Positions 8,251 through 15,366 of a DNA stretch of 58,688 nucleotides are shown here, piece by piece. The stretch is from Planctomycetaceae bacterium (GTDB lineage Bacteria > Planctomycetota > Planctomycetia > Planctomycetales > Planctomycetaceae). Where the stretch lies: contig PBMZ01000110.1 in NCBI GenBank assembly GCA_002722955.1, forward strand, positions 1 through 58,688. Reading direction: 5' to 3'. The position numbers and the translations under genes are program-made. The notes under the pieces are model-generated. The model worked only from the letters and a program-made list of their open reading frames with translations, did no database searches and was not told the DNA's origin. Numbering within the stretch: position 1 is the stretch's first letter; each line of letters opens with the position of its first letter.

Positions 8251-9900
8251 ATGGCAACCGTCACTGATCAGCCATCAATGAATGACGCGAATGATCGCGA
8301 TCCATTTAACAACAACAGCTACGGAACGCTTGTTGACAGCGAATACGTACCCGTTGGGCTTCCGATTCTGGACGTCAATGACTTCAATGAACGAATTATT
8401 CGCGGATACGAAGATGGAACGGGCGAGAAAGGGCTTCCGGCTGATTTGTCGGTAGCGCGATCACTGATCCCCGCTGGAACGGCAACGCTTCGCGACTTCA
8501 GTTACGTCGCCCCGGAAATCCCCGAGTATTTGCCGGAGAATTGCACCGGTTGCATGGACTGCGTGACGGAATGTCCGGACACCGCGATCCTTGGCAAAGT
8601 GCTATCGGAAACCGAGTTGAATACGAAGCTCGGTGACCTCATTGACGACGACGACGATCGTAAAATGTTCGATCATCAGTGGTCGAAGACTCGGAAGTAC
8701 TACGAGCAACCACAAAAGAAGGGCAAAGAAGGCGGCCGCTTTGCCATCATCATCGACCCCAGTAAGTGCAAGGGCTGTGCCGAGTGTGTCACCGTCTGCG
8801 ACGACTTGGCTCTGAAGATGATTCCGAAGACCGAAGACAAGATGGAAGAGATTCGCAAATCTCACCGCTTGTTCAAAGAGTTCGGTCCCTCGGACAACCA
8901 GTACATCAATGACAACTTGCTGATCGACATGATGCTCAAGGAAGAGACGCACATTTATGTCGGCGGTGCCGGTTCGTGTGCGGGATGCGGCGAAGGTACT
9001 GCACTTCGCATGTTGTGCTCGGCCACGGGAGCCAAGTACGGCGACCAGTGGGGAATCGTCGCGGCCACCGGTTGCAACACGGTGTACACCTCGACCTACC
9101 CGTACAATCCTTATCTCGTCCCGTGGACGAACTCGTTGTTCGAGAACGCGGCAGCCGATGCCATGGGCGTGCGGGCACGCTGGGACCAAATGGGATGGGG
9201 CGAGAAACCACTGTGGTGTATCGGTGGCGACGGAGCCATGTTCGACATCGGCTTCCAATCACTCTCGCGGTTGTTGGCTTCTGGCATGAACGTAAAGGTC
9301 TTCGTGCTCGACACGCAAGTCTATTCGAACACGGGCGGACAAGCGTCGACAAGTACCTACACCGGCCAGAACACCAAGATGAGCGTTCACGGCAAGGCTT
9401 TCGGCGGCAAGCAAGAACGCCGTAAAGAAATCGCTCAGATCGCCATGATGCACCCACGCACCTTCGTGGCTCAAACGACGTGTGCTCACACGAACCACTT
9501 CTACAAAGCGGTTCTTGGGGCGATGGAATTCGACGGTCCGGCCGTCATCAATTGCTTCACCACGTGTCAGCCAGAACACGGTGTGGCTGACAATATGGCC
9601 ACCGACCAAGCCAAACTGGCCGTCGACACACGTGCCTTCCCCTTGTTGATCTATGATCCCAGCAAAGCCGACACGATTAAGAAGCGGCTGTCTCTGGTCG
9701 GCAACCCTGCGGTCAAAGCCGACTGGTGGAAGAATCCGAAGACCGGCGAAATCGTCGACTTCATCGATTTCTGCCGCAGTGAAGGCCGCTTCGGCAAACA
9801 CTTCGACCGAGAAGGCAATCCTTCCGAGTTGTTGTTGTCTGCCAAGGAAGAACGCCTGGAAAACTGGCGACAACTCCAAGAACTGGGCGGCATTATCTAG
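8251..9900 (+). CDS. Pyruvate:ferredoxin oxidoreductase, ferredoxin-TPP part
   Basis: A 549-residue partner of the preceding protein. Two 4Fe-4S clusters are predicted by CTGCMDCVTECP (Cys98, 101, 104, 108) and CKGCAECVTVCD (Cys173, 176, 179, 183). A third cluster ligand pair, CAGC (243-246), begins the thiamine-diphosphate domain, which continues with GGDGAMFDIGFQSL and the YSNTGGQAS loop typical of NifJ-type beta domains. The C-terminus carries the extra acidic/basic tail seen in long PFORs. In fused enzymes these domains follow the alpha-gamma half in the same chain, so the gene pair is a NifJ split at the gamma/ferredoxin junction. The pair forms an operon ending at the terminator at 9926. 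Confidence 0.92.
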   Translation: MATVTDQPSMNDANDRDPFNNNSYGTLVDSEYVPVGLPILDVNDFNERIIRGYEDGTGEKGLPADLSVARSLIPAGTATLRDFSYVAPEIPEYLPENCTGCMDCVTECPDTAILGKVLSETELNTKLGDLIDDDDDRKMFDHQWSKTRKYYEQPQKKGKEGGRFAIIIDPSKCKGCAECVTVCDDLALKMIPKTEDKMEEIRKSHRLFKEFGPSDNQYINDNLLIDMMLKEETHIYVGGAGSCAGCGEGTALRMLCSATGAKYGDQWGIVAATGCNTVYTSTYPYNPYLVPWTNSLFENAAADAMGVRARWDQMGWGEKPLWCIGGDGAMFDIGFQSLSRLLASGMNVKVFVLDTQVYSNTGGQASTSTYTGQNTKMSVHGKAFGGKQERRKEIAQIAMMHPRTFVAQTTCAHTNHFYKAVLGAMEFDGPAVINCFTTCQPEHGVADNMATDQAKLAVDTRAFPLLIYDPSKADTIKKRLSLVGNPAVKADWWKNPKTGEIVDFIDFCRSEGRFGKHFDREGNPSELLLSAKEERLENWRQLQELGGII

Positions 9901-9925
9901 GCCAGAAATTCCAACACAAACAAGA

Positions 9926-9957
9926 GCGAGCGGCCCGAAAAGGTCGCTCGCTTTTTT
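9926..9957 (+). terminator. Intrinsic terminator of the PFOR operon
   Basis: A 10-bp stem (GCGAGCGGCC with GGTCGCTCGC, one G-T pair) around a 6-nt loop, followed by TTTTTT. It begins 26 bp after the PFOR stop codon. This is the clearest terminator in the window. Confidence 0.9.
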
Positions 9958-10000
9958 GTTGCATGCGAGCAAAGCGACTCGCTCACACGCTTTGGACTTC

Positions 10001-10128
10001 ATGGAGTGCGGTGGCTTGACATCGATTGGACTCCGCGGCTGGAATTAAGCACCGAAGGAACAGGTAAGAACTTGTTTTTTTCGAGTTTCTCCGCAAATCC
10101 AAAGCGGTGCCAGGCCACCGCACTCCAT
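10001..10128. repeat. MITE-like element with near-30-bp terminal inverted repeats
   Basis: Left arm 10001-10029 and right arm 10099-10128. The outer 15 bp (ATGGAGTGCGGTGGC) match perfectly and the inner half with several mismatches. It encodes no protein. It fills most of the 281-bp gap after the PFOR terminator; the rest holds no recognisable feature. Confidence 0.7.
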
Positions 10129-10181
10129 AACACCCAAGAATGCGTGTTCAACATCAAACGCGTGAGTGAGGATGCCGCGAC

Positions 10182-10451
10182 TTACTCAACTGGTCCATCC
10201 CCATTTCGCTTGAACCAAGATTTCATTTTGTTGACGGCCTCAGGACCAACCAACGCAGCGCCTGCCCACCAAGCAATCTGGACACCAACGAAGACCGCCG
10301 TGCCCAATGAAGCCTTTCCCGCGACCGTCATCGGAAGAAAAGGGATCGCAAACAACGAAAACCACAAGATGCCAGATAGCACAATCAGCGCAACTCCAAG
10401 TCGGAAGCGACCTCGACTTTGGGGAGCGTTTTCGTTCGAGTCGGCTGTCAT
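10182..10451 (-). CDS. Small membrane protein, transporter-suffix-like
   Basis: An 89-residue protein with two predicted membrane helices: GVALIVLSGILWFSLFAIPF at about 19-40 and an ALA/Val-rich stretch ending IAWWAGAALVGPEA at about 50-70. A basic tail (MKSWFKRN) follows. The pattern, including the FLP...GKA loop between helices, matches small 'transporter suffix domain' proteins. The start is supported by AGGGAAGG just upstream of the ATG. It is the last gene of the minus-strand operon that begins with the EF-hand protein. The preceding ORF overlaps it by 212 bp in another frame, which is suspicious (see the entry at 10240). Its function is unknown. Confidence 0.65.
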   Translation of the reverse strand: MTADSNENAPQSRGRFRLGVALIVLSGILWFSLFAIPFLPMTVAGKASLGTAVFVGVQIAWWAGAALVGPEAVNKMKSWFKRNGDGPVE

Positions 10452-11298
10452 AACCCTTCCCTCGCTCCGAATGGATGAAGCTTAACGCCCCAGACAACTC
10501 GAAATCTGATTCGATTTTCGCCGCGCGACACGCATCGATTGTCTTGCATATGAAGGACATCGGCCAGAGTTGTTTCCACGTCATGTAGTAGGCGCCCGGC
10601 CACGTTGCTTGGAATTCGTTTTCCGTTTCATACAAGATTCCGACGCCAATTTGGTGGTGACTCTCGCGAAGCGAGTCCTCCCGAATGACGTCGGCCCAGT
10701 CATCGGGTTGGGGGATCGGACATTGCGTTCCAGCTTCACTTCTACCGACCCGAAACCGATGGATTGCCAACAGACGCTCCAAATCGTGGTACTTCGGCAA
10801 GCGGCAGTTTTGTTTGCGGGGCACGGGCTTGAAGCCGTAGAGGCCTTGCGTGTTACTCGTCTCGATTTCTGTCCCATCCGTAAACTCGGTTACGAATTCG
10901 ACTTGTTTGTCTTGAATTAACACAGAGCTTTCATCGGTCCCACCGTAGGCGACGATGGCTATGGCCGCCTCGCCCTCCGCCCGATTGGCTAGCATCACGA
11001 AGATGGCAGTCACGTTGGCCACCATATTCGAGACCGTAAAGTGCCGCTCGGCATCAATGCCCAGTCCTCCCAACTCCACGGTGACATCATCAAAGTAGTC
11101 GGAAACTTCGGGGGGTAGGCGAGCTTTCGAAGGATCAAACTCCTTGATTGAACAGTTCTTGTTGATGCGCACTGTTTGCTTGATGTAAATCGGAAGCACA
11201 ATGTAACCGACCGCAATCAAACCGATCACGCCAGAATCCAGTTCGTATCTTCTTGTCCAATGATGTCCGTGAATTCCATCTCTATACTCTTGCTTCAT
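10240..11298 (-). CDS. Hypothetical protein, possibly frameshifted at its C-terminus
   Basis: The ORF encodes 352 residues with one likely N-terminal membrane helix (GVIGLIAVGYIVLPIYI, about 24-40) and then a soluble region (ELGGLGIDAERHFTVSNMVA; FVTEFTDGTEIETSNTQGLY). I do not recognise a family. The last 70 codons lie over the gene at 10182-10451 in a different frame and look unlike protein (Arg/Ser/Cys/Trp-rich). If reading shifted by one base near 10492-10502, the sequence would continue VWGVKLHPFGAREGL and stop at a TGA overlapping the next ATG as ATGA, the classic coupled-gene arrangement. So either a recent frameshift or a sequencing error is likely. It starts 24 bp after the kinase-RDD gene and belongs to the same operon. 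Confidence 0.6.
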   Translation of the reverse strand: MKQEYRDGIHGHHWTRRYELDSGVIGLIAVGYIVLPIYIKQTVRINKNCSIKEFDPSKARLPPEVSDYFDDVTVELGGLGIDAERHFTVSNMVANVTAIFVMLANRAEGEAAIAIVAYGGTDESSVLIQDKQVEFVTEFTDGTEIETSNTQGLYGFKPVPRKQNCRLPKYHDLERLLAIHRFRVGRSEAGTQCPIPQPDDWADVIREDSLRESHHQIGVGILYETENEFQATWPGAYYMTWKQLWPMSFICKTIDACRAAKIESDFELSGALSFIHSERGKGYDSRLERKRSPKSRSLPTWSCADCAIWHLVVFVVCDPFSSDDGRGKGFIGHGGLRWCPDCLVGRRCVGWS

Positions 11299-11322
11299 GT
11301 TTTCCGAAGAGACCGAACGCAG

Positions 11323-12873
11323 TCAAACATCTAACACCACCCGAGTTCGAAACACCACATCGTGCAAAGAGCGGCTGCGGCGGTGAAGCAACGCCAGACC
11401 AATGTCGACGAACATGGCCATCGCAACCCCAATCAGCAGCAGACTTCCGATATCGGCCAATCCGATCGCCTCGAAGAAACGCTGCGTTGCGATGATCCAG
11501 ATTGGTGAAAGTTGCGCGACCGAGCGAGCGAATAACGTGGACTGCTTCAACCGCAAGCCGTGACGATCGGCGACTCGGATTTGAAACAGTTTCTTGCCCG
11601 CCGATGTTCCTAGCTTTGCATAGATCAATCCTGCCAAGAACGGCACCGATGGCGAAGCCAATCCAAGGATTAGTCGGACGATTGGAAATTTCTGTACAGT
11701 GGGAATCTGAAGCGGAACAAAGACAATCTGCAATGCCGCCGAGAGCATCATCAAATCCACCAACCAAGCGAGTCCGCGGACGACACGGCCCGCGTGAGGC
11801 AAGGCCACGGGCCGAAGCTGCTCGAGTGCCTCCAACAATTCGTCGTACGATGCGAATCGATTGGCGGGATCCTTTTCTAACAGCCGCTCTAAGACATCGC
11901 GCCAGCCCGTCGGTAAATTTGTCGGCCAAGTCTCGGGAAACTCTACTGGGTCCTCTCGATGGGCTCGCAGCCGCTCCAATACATGGAGTTGCCCGCTGGA
12001 TGAGTAAGGCAAGCGTCCGAAAGTCATCTCGAACAGTGTCACGCCAAGCGAGTACATATCACTTTGGATGGAAAGTGGCTTTCCGGCCGCGACCTCGGGC
12101 GAGAGATAGTTGGGCGTGCCCATGACGGGCGAGTCATCCATACCACATTCCGAGAGTCTGCGGGCCAAACCAAAATCGGATAGCTTTACGTTCTTGTCAT
12201 CCGCACAAAGAATGTTGCTTGGCTTGATGTCGCCGTGAACGATATCGAACTTGGCCGATTGTTGCAGAGCACTGGCCACTTGAATGGCAATGCGAATGAC
12301 TTGTTCGAACTTAAGATGACCTTCGCGCATTCGCGTTGATAACGGAGTACCACCGACCAACTCCATCGCTAAGAACGGTGACTGTTCGTCACGACTGACG
12401 TAATAGATGTGTACAACATTAGGATGGTTCACACGCGCCTGAGCCCGAGCCTCCTGCAAGAGCCGCTGCACGTGAACCGTGTCATCACCAACATCGCCAG
12501 GTCGGCGGATGACTTTCAAGGCAACGTATCGCTGCAATGATTCGTCCAGCGCGCGGTAAACGGCTCCCATGCCGCCGCGACCGAGGATATTGACCACTCG
12601 GAAATGTCCAATCATGTCTCCCCGCTGAGGGGCCGTCTCGTCAAGGTCTGCCGTTTCGTCATTCAATACGGTTGGAGCAAAATCGGGTGACTCGATCGCA
12701 CGAATACTGACCGTGTCAGCAACGGCCTCGTTCAGAATGTTCGCCGAGAATTTGCGGCCGCAGCCGTCGCAGGTCACGCTGGTGTGAGCATCGATCAACA
12801 ACGATTCACCGCAAACGCATCGATAGGTGCGTTCACCGTCGTCTTGCGAGTTCCTCGTTGTTGAATCAGTCAT
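11323..12873 (-). CDS. Ser/Thr protein kinase with zinc ribbon and RDD membrane domain
   Basis: A 516-residue membrane kinase. The N-terminus has a four-cysteine zinc ribbon (C19, C21, C35, C38). The kinase domain spans about 88-345: glycine loop LGRGGMGAVY, Lys120 in VALKVI, catalytic loop HGDIKPSNIL (213-222), DFG at 233-235 and GTPNYLSPE as the activation segment. The Arg of the usual HRD motif is Gly, so this is a non-RD kinase. The C-terminal 370-510 is an RDD domain with several membrane helices (VVRGLAWLVDLMMLSAALQ; AGKKLFQIRVADRHGLRLKQ), which places the kinase on the inner face of the membrane. Its ATG overlaps the end of the EF-hand gene by 8 bp, implying coupled translation. Substrates are unknown; the calcium-binding neighbour suggests the input. 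Confidence 0.9.
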   Translation of the reverse strand: MTDSTTRNSQDDGERTYRCVCGESLLIDAHTSVTCDGCGRKFSANILNEAVADTVSIRAIESPDFAPTVLNDETADLDETAPQRGDMIGHFRVVNILGRGGMGAVYRALDESLQRYVALKVIRRPGDVGDDTVHVQRLLQEARAQARVNHPNVVHIYYVSRDEQSPFLAMELVGGTPLSTRMREGHLKFEQVIRIAIQVASALQQSAKFDIVHGDIKPSNILCADDKNVKLSDFGLARRLSECGMDDSPVMGTPNYLSPEVAAGKPLSIQSDMYSLGVTLFEMTFGRLPYSSSGQLHVLERLRAHREDPVEFPETWPTNLPTGWRDVLERLLEKDPANRFASYDELLEALEQLRPVALPHAGRVVRGLAWLVDLMMLSAALQIVFVPLQIPTVQKFPIVRLILGLASPSVPFLAGLIYAKLGTSAGKKLFQIRVADRHGLRLKQSTLFARSVAQLSPIWIIATQRFFEAIGLADIGSLLLIGVAMAMFVDIGLALLHRRSRSLHDVVFRTRVVLDV

Positions 12874-14314
12874 TGGCCGCTTCGATTAGCATTGCTTCGG
12901 CAAGGTCGATCAAGCCGTCGCCATCCTTGTCTGCTCTTCGGAATAGTCCCAGTCCGCCGAGAAACTCAGCGGCAGAAAGGTCTCCATCGCGGTTGCGATC
13001 CATGCGAGCGAACCAGGGTGGGCCGGGATCCGGGATACCAACTTGATACGGTATCGGCATCGACGTGCGTCGGATTGTAATCTCAACGCTACGAGGTACC
13101 TCGGTTTCTTGAATCACACCGTCGCCGTTGGTATCGATGCGTTTGGCGATCACTGCGGCCGCTTGGAGTTCACGGACAGCCAATCGTGAATCGCGGTTCG
13201 TATCCAGTACGTCAAAGAGAGATGTTCCCGTTGATGATGCTGTTACCTGAATCTTGGAAGCCGAGTGTTCAATTTGTTGTGGGATTAACTGATTGACATA
13301 CGATTCCAACTCGTTGACTGACAAGACCTCGTCGCCAGTCGAGTCGATGGCGCGAAATCGTTCGCGCAGCAATTCGCCAAGTTGATCGGTGTTGCGAACG
13401 CGACCGCTTTGCATGGCCGCCGCGTACTCTTTGAGCATCGAGTTCTTGTATTGCTCGTGAAGCCGAGCGGGATCGGGGAGTGCTCGGATTCGTAGGCGCG
13501 TGTCATCTAACAGCATGAACGCTTCGCCCTTTGCCCCCATGGTGATCACGGCCGAGTCGCCCGTCGGCAACGCGATGACTTTCAATGTTGGCATCCTTGC
13601 GTTGGCTGGAAAATCGACGACCAACCGAAAATCGGCGACGCCACCGATTCGACGTTTGCCGGTGAATTGAAGCGGTCCTGCAGAGTGATTTGTCCTGGCA
13701 ACAAACTCTGGCCGAACGGTCTCCGACGCGCTGCGGAACTCGTCGCCATCGATGACGTCGTTTCCGTCAAGGTCCAACTTTAGCAAGTCGCGTGCTGCGG
13801 CGAGTTCGGCAATTGATAGTTTCCGGTCGCGGTTAGCGTCCAAGAAATCTGTCAATGCGATTGATTCGATACCAGCCGTCTGATCACGCACGACGACCTG
13901 ATAATCGCTGGATTTGAAGAAGTCATAATAAGAGCGAAGTTCTTCCGCCGATGCTGTGCCATCGCCGTCTTCGTCCATCACACGAAAGTTGAATGCCACG
14001 TTCGCGTTGGCCGACGTCTGTAGGTCGGTGTCCAATCGAGGCGCCGGCGCCTTGCGAGCCTCGGACTCATTCAAGGCTCCATCGCGATTGCCGTCGAGCT
14101 GTTTGAACAACTTCGCGATGTATGCTTGGTCGACCCTTTCGAAGTGCTCACGAGCGTCCTTGCCCCGAATGGTCACTTCCAATTGAAAACGATGAAAATG
14201 ACCATCACTGCGAGCCACCAACTCGCCAAACGGCGCGGCCAGTTGAGCCGTGGCAGCTTCGAACGAACACGCGGTCAAGACACCAAAAACAAAGGCAATA
14301 CTAGCGAATCGCAT
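12866..14314 (-). CDS. Exported EF-hand protein with nine calcium-loop motifs
   Basis: A 482-residue protein. Nine EF-hand-like loops are readable in order: DGNRDGALNESE, DEDGDGTASAEE, DANRDRKLSIAE, DLDGNDVIDGDE, DSTGDEVLSVNE, DTNRDSRLAVRE, DTNGDGVIQETE, DRNRDGDLSAAE, DKDGDGLIDLAE. The first four and last five are separated by a domain of about 150 residues with no recognised motif. The N-terminus (MRFASIAFVFGVLTACSFEA) is a signal sequence with an LTAC lipobox, so a lipoprotein anchored at Cys16 is possible. Some loops lack one or two of the usual acidic ligands, so not all need bind calcium. It is the first gene of the operon ahead of the kinase-RDD gene, overlapping it by 8 bp. It is divergent from the toxin-antitoxin pair. 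Confidence 0.88.
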   Translation of the reverse strand: MRFASIAFVFGVLTACSFEAATAQLAAPFGELVARSDGHFHRFQLEVTIRGKDAREHFERVDQAYIAKLFKQLDGNRDGALNESEARKAPAPRLDTDLQTSANANVAFNFRVMDEDGDGTASAEELRSYYDFFKSSDYQVVVRDQTAGIESIALTDFLDANRDRKLSIAELAAARDLLKLDLDGNDVIDGDEFRSASETVRPEFVARTNHSAGPLQFTGKRRIGGVADFRLVVDFPANARMPTLKVIALPTGDSAVITMGAKGEAFMLLDDTRLRIRALPDPARLHEQYKNSMLKEYAAAMQSGRVRNTDQLGELLRERFRAIDSTGDEVLSVNELESYVNQLIPQQIEHSASKIQVTASSTGTSLFDVLDTNRDSRLAVRELQAAAVIAKRIDTNGDGVIQETEVPRSVEITIRRTSMPIPYQVGIPDPGPPWFARMDRNRDGDLSAAEFLGGLGLFRRADKDGDGLIDLAEAMLIEAAND

Positions 14315-14411
14315 GGTCGACTCCTCTTCAATAAGAGTCCCTCACTTGTATCCCTCACCAACGTGCTCGTCAACAGAGTATGGCTTCACTGCGATGGCTG
14401 CGGTAGAATTA

Positions 14412-14431
14412 AGAGATCAACACGTATCTCT
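14412..14431. promoter_or_regulatory. Candidate operator of the toxin-antitoxin pair
   Basis: Inverted repeat AGAGAT (14412-14417) and ATCTCT (14426-14431) with 8 nt between, placed just after a -10-like TAGAAT at 14404-14409 and 40 bp before the antitoxin ATG. Toxin-antitoxin operons are usually autorepressed at such a site. The assignment rests on position and symmetry only. Confidence 0.4.
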
Positions 14432-14470
14432 TGTTGTGTTTGACTACCAGTTCTGAGAGACATCTTCAAG

Positions 14471-14827
14471 ATGGAGAATGATGTGGGCGCAACCATGATT
14501 CGAACCGTTATTCGCGATGGCCAAATCAGCGTCAACGTTCCCGGTACGTTCGAAGATGGGGCTGAAGTACTCGTTCAAGTCAATCTTGTTGATGACGATG
14601 GTGATCAGCTAATTCATGATCAATCTAACGAAGAGCAGGATCGCGTCATGCTTGGTGAATCGGATTGGGATAATTCATCTGAAGGCATCGCTGATTGGTT
14701 GCGTTGGTATGATTCTCTTGAGCCATTGCTTGTTGAAGAACCGGGAGAACTTGCGGCAGAATCCGCCATTTCGGATTGGGACAAGGCTAACCAGCGTGCC
14801 GAGCAAATAGCTAAGGAATGGCAATGA
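14471..14827 (+). CDS. VapB-like antitoxin
   Basis: A 118-residue acidic protein directly before a PIN-domain toxin. It begins with a short beta-rich segment (MIRTVIRDGQISVNVPGTFE) that resembles the N-terminus of DUF104-type antitoxins, followed by a Glu/Asp/Trp-rich helical region (DWDNSSEGIADWLRWYDSLE) and a helical tail (DKANQRAEQIAKEW) likely to wrap the toxin. An internal ATG at 14495 would start the protein at MIRTV and is a credible alternative. The stop TGA overlaps the toxin start as ATGA. The role as antitoxin is inferred from this coupling and from the pattern, not from close similarity that I can check. Confidence 0.65.
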   Translation: MENDVGATMIRTVIRDGQISVNVPGTFEDGAEVLVQVNLVDDDGDQLIHDQSNEEQDRVMLGESDWDNSSEGIADWLRWYDSLEPLLVEEPGELAAESAISDWDKANQRAEQIAKEWQ

Positions 14828-15249
14828 AGCGATTTCTATTCGACTCGAACGCCGTGACATCCTTCATTAACCGTCGCGAGCCATTCTCTCAACGAGTCCG
14901 GGACACTCGACTTGCCGGTTTTGCTTTAGGAACGTGTGAACCGGTCGTTGTCGAGCTGTTTTATGGTCTTGAACTGAGCCAGAGCCGCGATGCCAACATC
15001 ATCCGTCTAAATCATGGTCTCAGTCGACTCTGCTGTTGGCCATTTGATCGGGCAGCCTCTCGAGAATACGGTCGAATTGCAGCAGCGCTGAGGAAGCAAG
15101 GTCGGCCAATGCAGGTGATTGACATGATGCTTGCAGCCGTTGCTGTTTCACTCGGGAATTGCACCGTCGTAACGACAGACAGCGACCTCAACACCATCGA
15201 TGGTCTGTCTGTCGAGAACTGGGACGCGGCGCACACAAATGAAGCTTGA
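14824..15249 (+). CDS. PIN-domain toxin, VapC family
   Basis: A 141-residue PIN-domain ribonuclease toxin. The acidic metal-binding residues are visible: Asp in RFLFDSNAVTSFI, Glu in VVVELFYGLEL, Asp in VIDMMLAAVA and Asp in VVTTDSDLNTID. VapC proteins usually cleave tRNA or rRNA and are neutralised by a cognate antitoxin. I chose the ATG at 14824, which gives an ATGA overlap with the antitoxin stop and has AAGGA six bases upstream; the earlier ATG at 14818 has no room for a binding site. Length is normal for the family. The pair may be a chromosomal stabilising module. Confidence 0.85.
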   Translation: MKRFLFDSNAVTSFINRREPFSQRVRDTRLAGFALGTCEPVVVELFYGLELSQSRDANIIRLNHGLSRLCCWPFDRAASREYGRIAAALRKQGRPMQVIDMMLAAVAVSLGNCTVVTTDSDLNTIDGLSVENWDAAHTNEA

Positions 15250-15279
15250 ACGTCATTCTTTGATCCTGTCAGCAAGCTT

Positions 15280-15309
15280 TTGACTATTCCCAAGATTTGA
15301 TGGTAGAAT
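15280..15309 (+). promoter_or_regulatory. Candidate promoter of the beta-helix kinase gene
   Basis: TTGACT (15280-15285) and TAGAAT (15304-15309) are separated by 18 bp, giving a leader of about 50 nt before the ATG at 15367. GAGG at 15357-15360 is the likely ribosome binding site, 6 bp before the start. Confidence 0.55.
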
Positions 15310-15366
15310 TCGGCATCCCATTTGCTTCGCTGAACGACGCCATCGTTGCTGGTAGTGAGGTCCGTT

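Noticed and set aside
10001..10128. Full insertion sequence
   Set aside because: No transposase is encoded and no target-site duplication could be established.
10006..10485. 159-residue plus-strand frame after the PFOR terminator
   Set aside because: It starts in the MITE-like element and runs antisense through the small membrane protein gene; no family or binding site.
10492..10502. Programmed ribosomal frameshift
   Set aside because: No slippery heptamer or downstream structure was evident; mutation or sequencing error is simpler.
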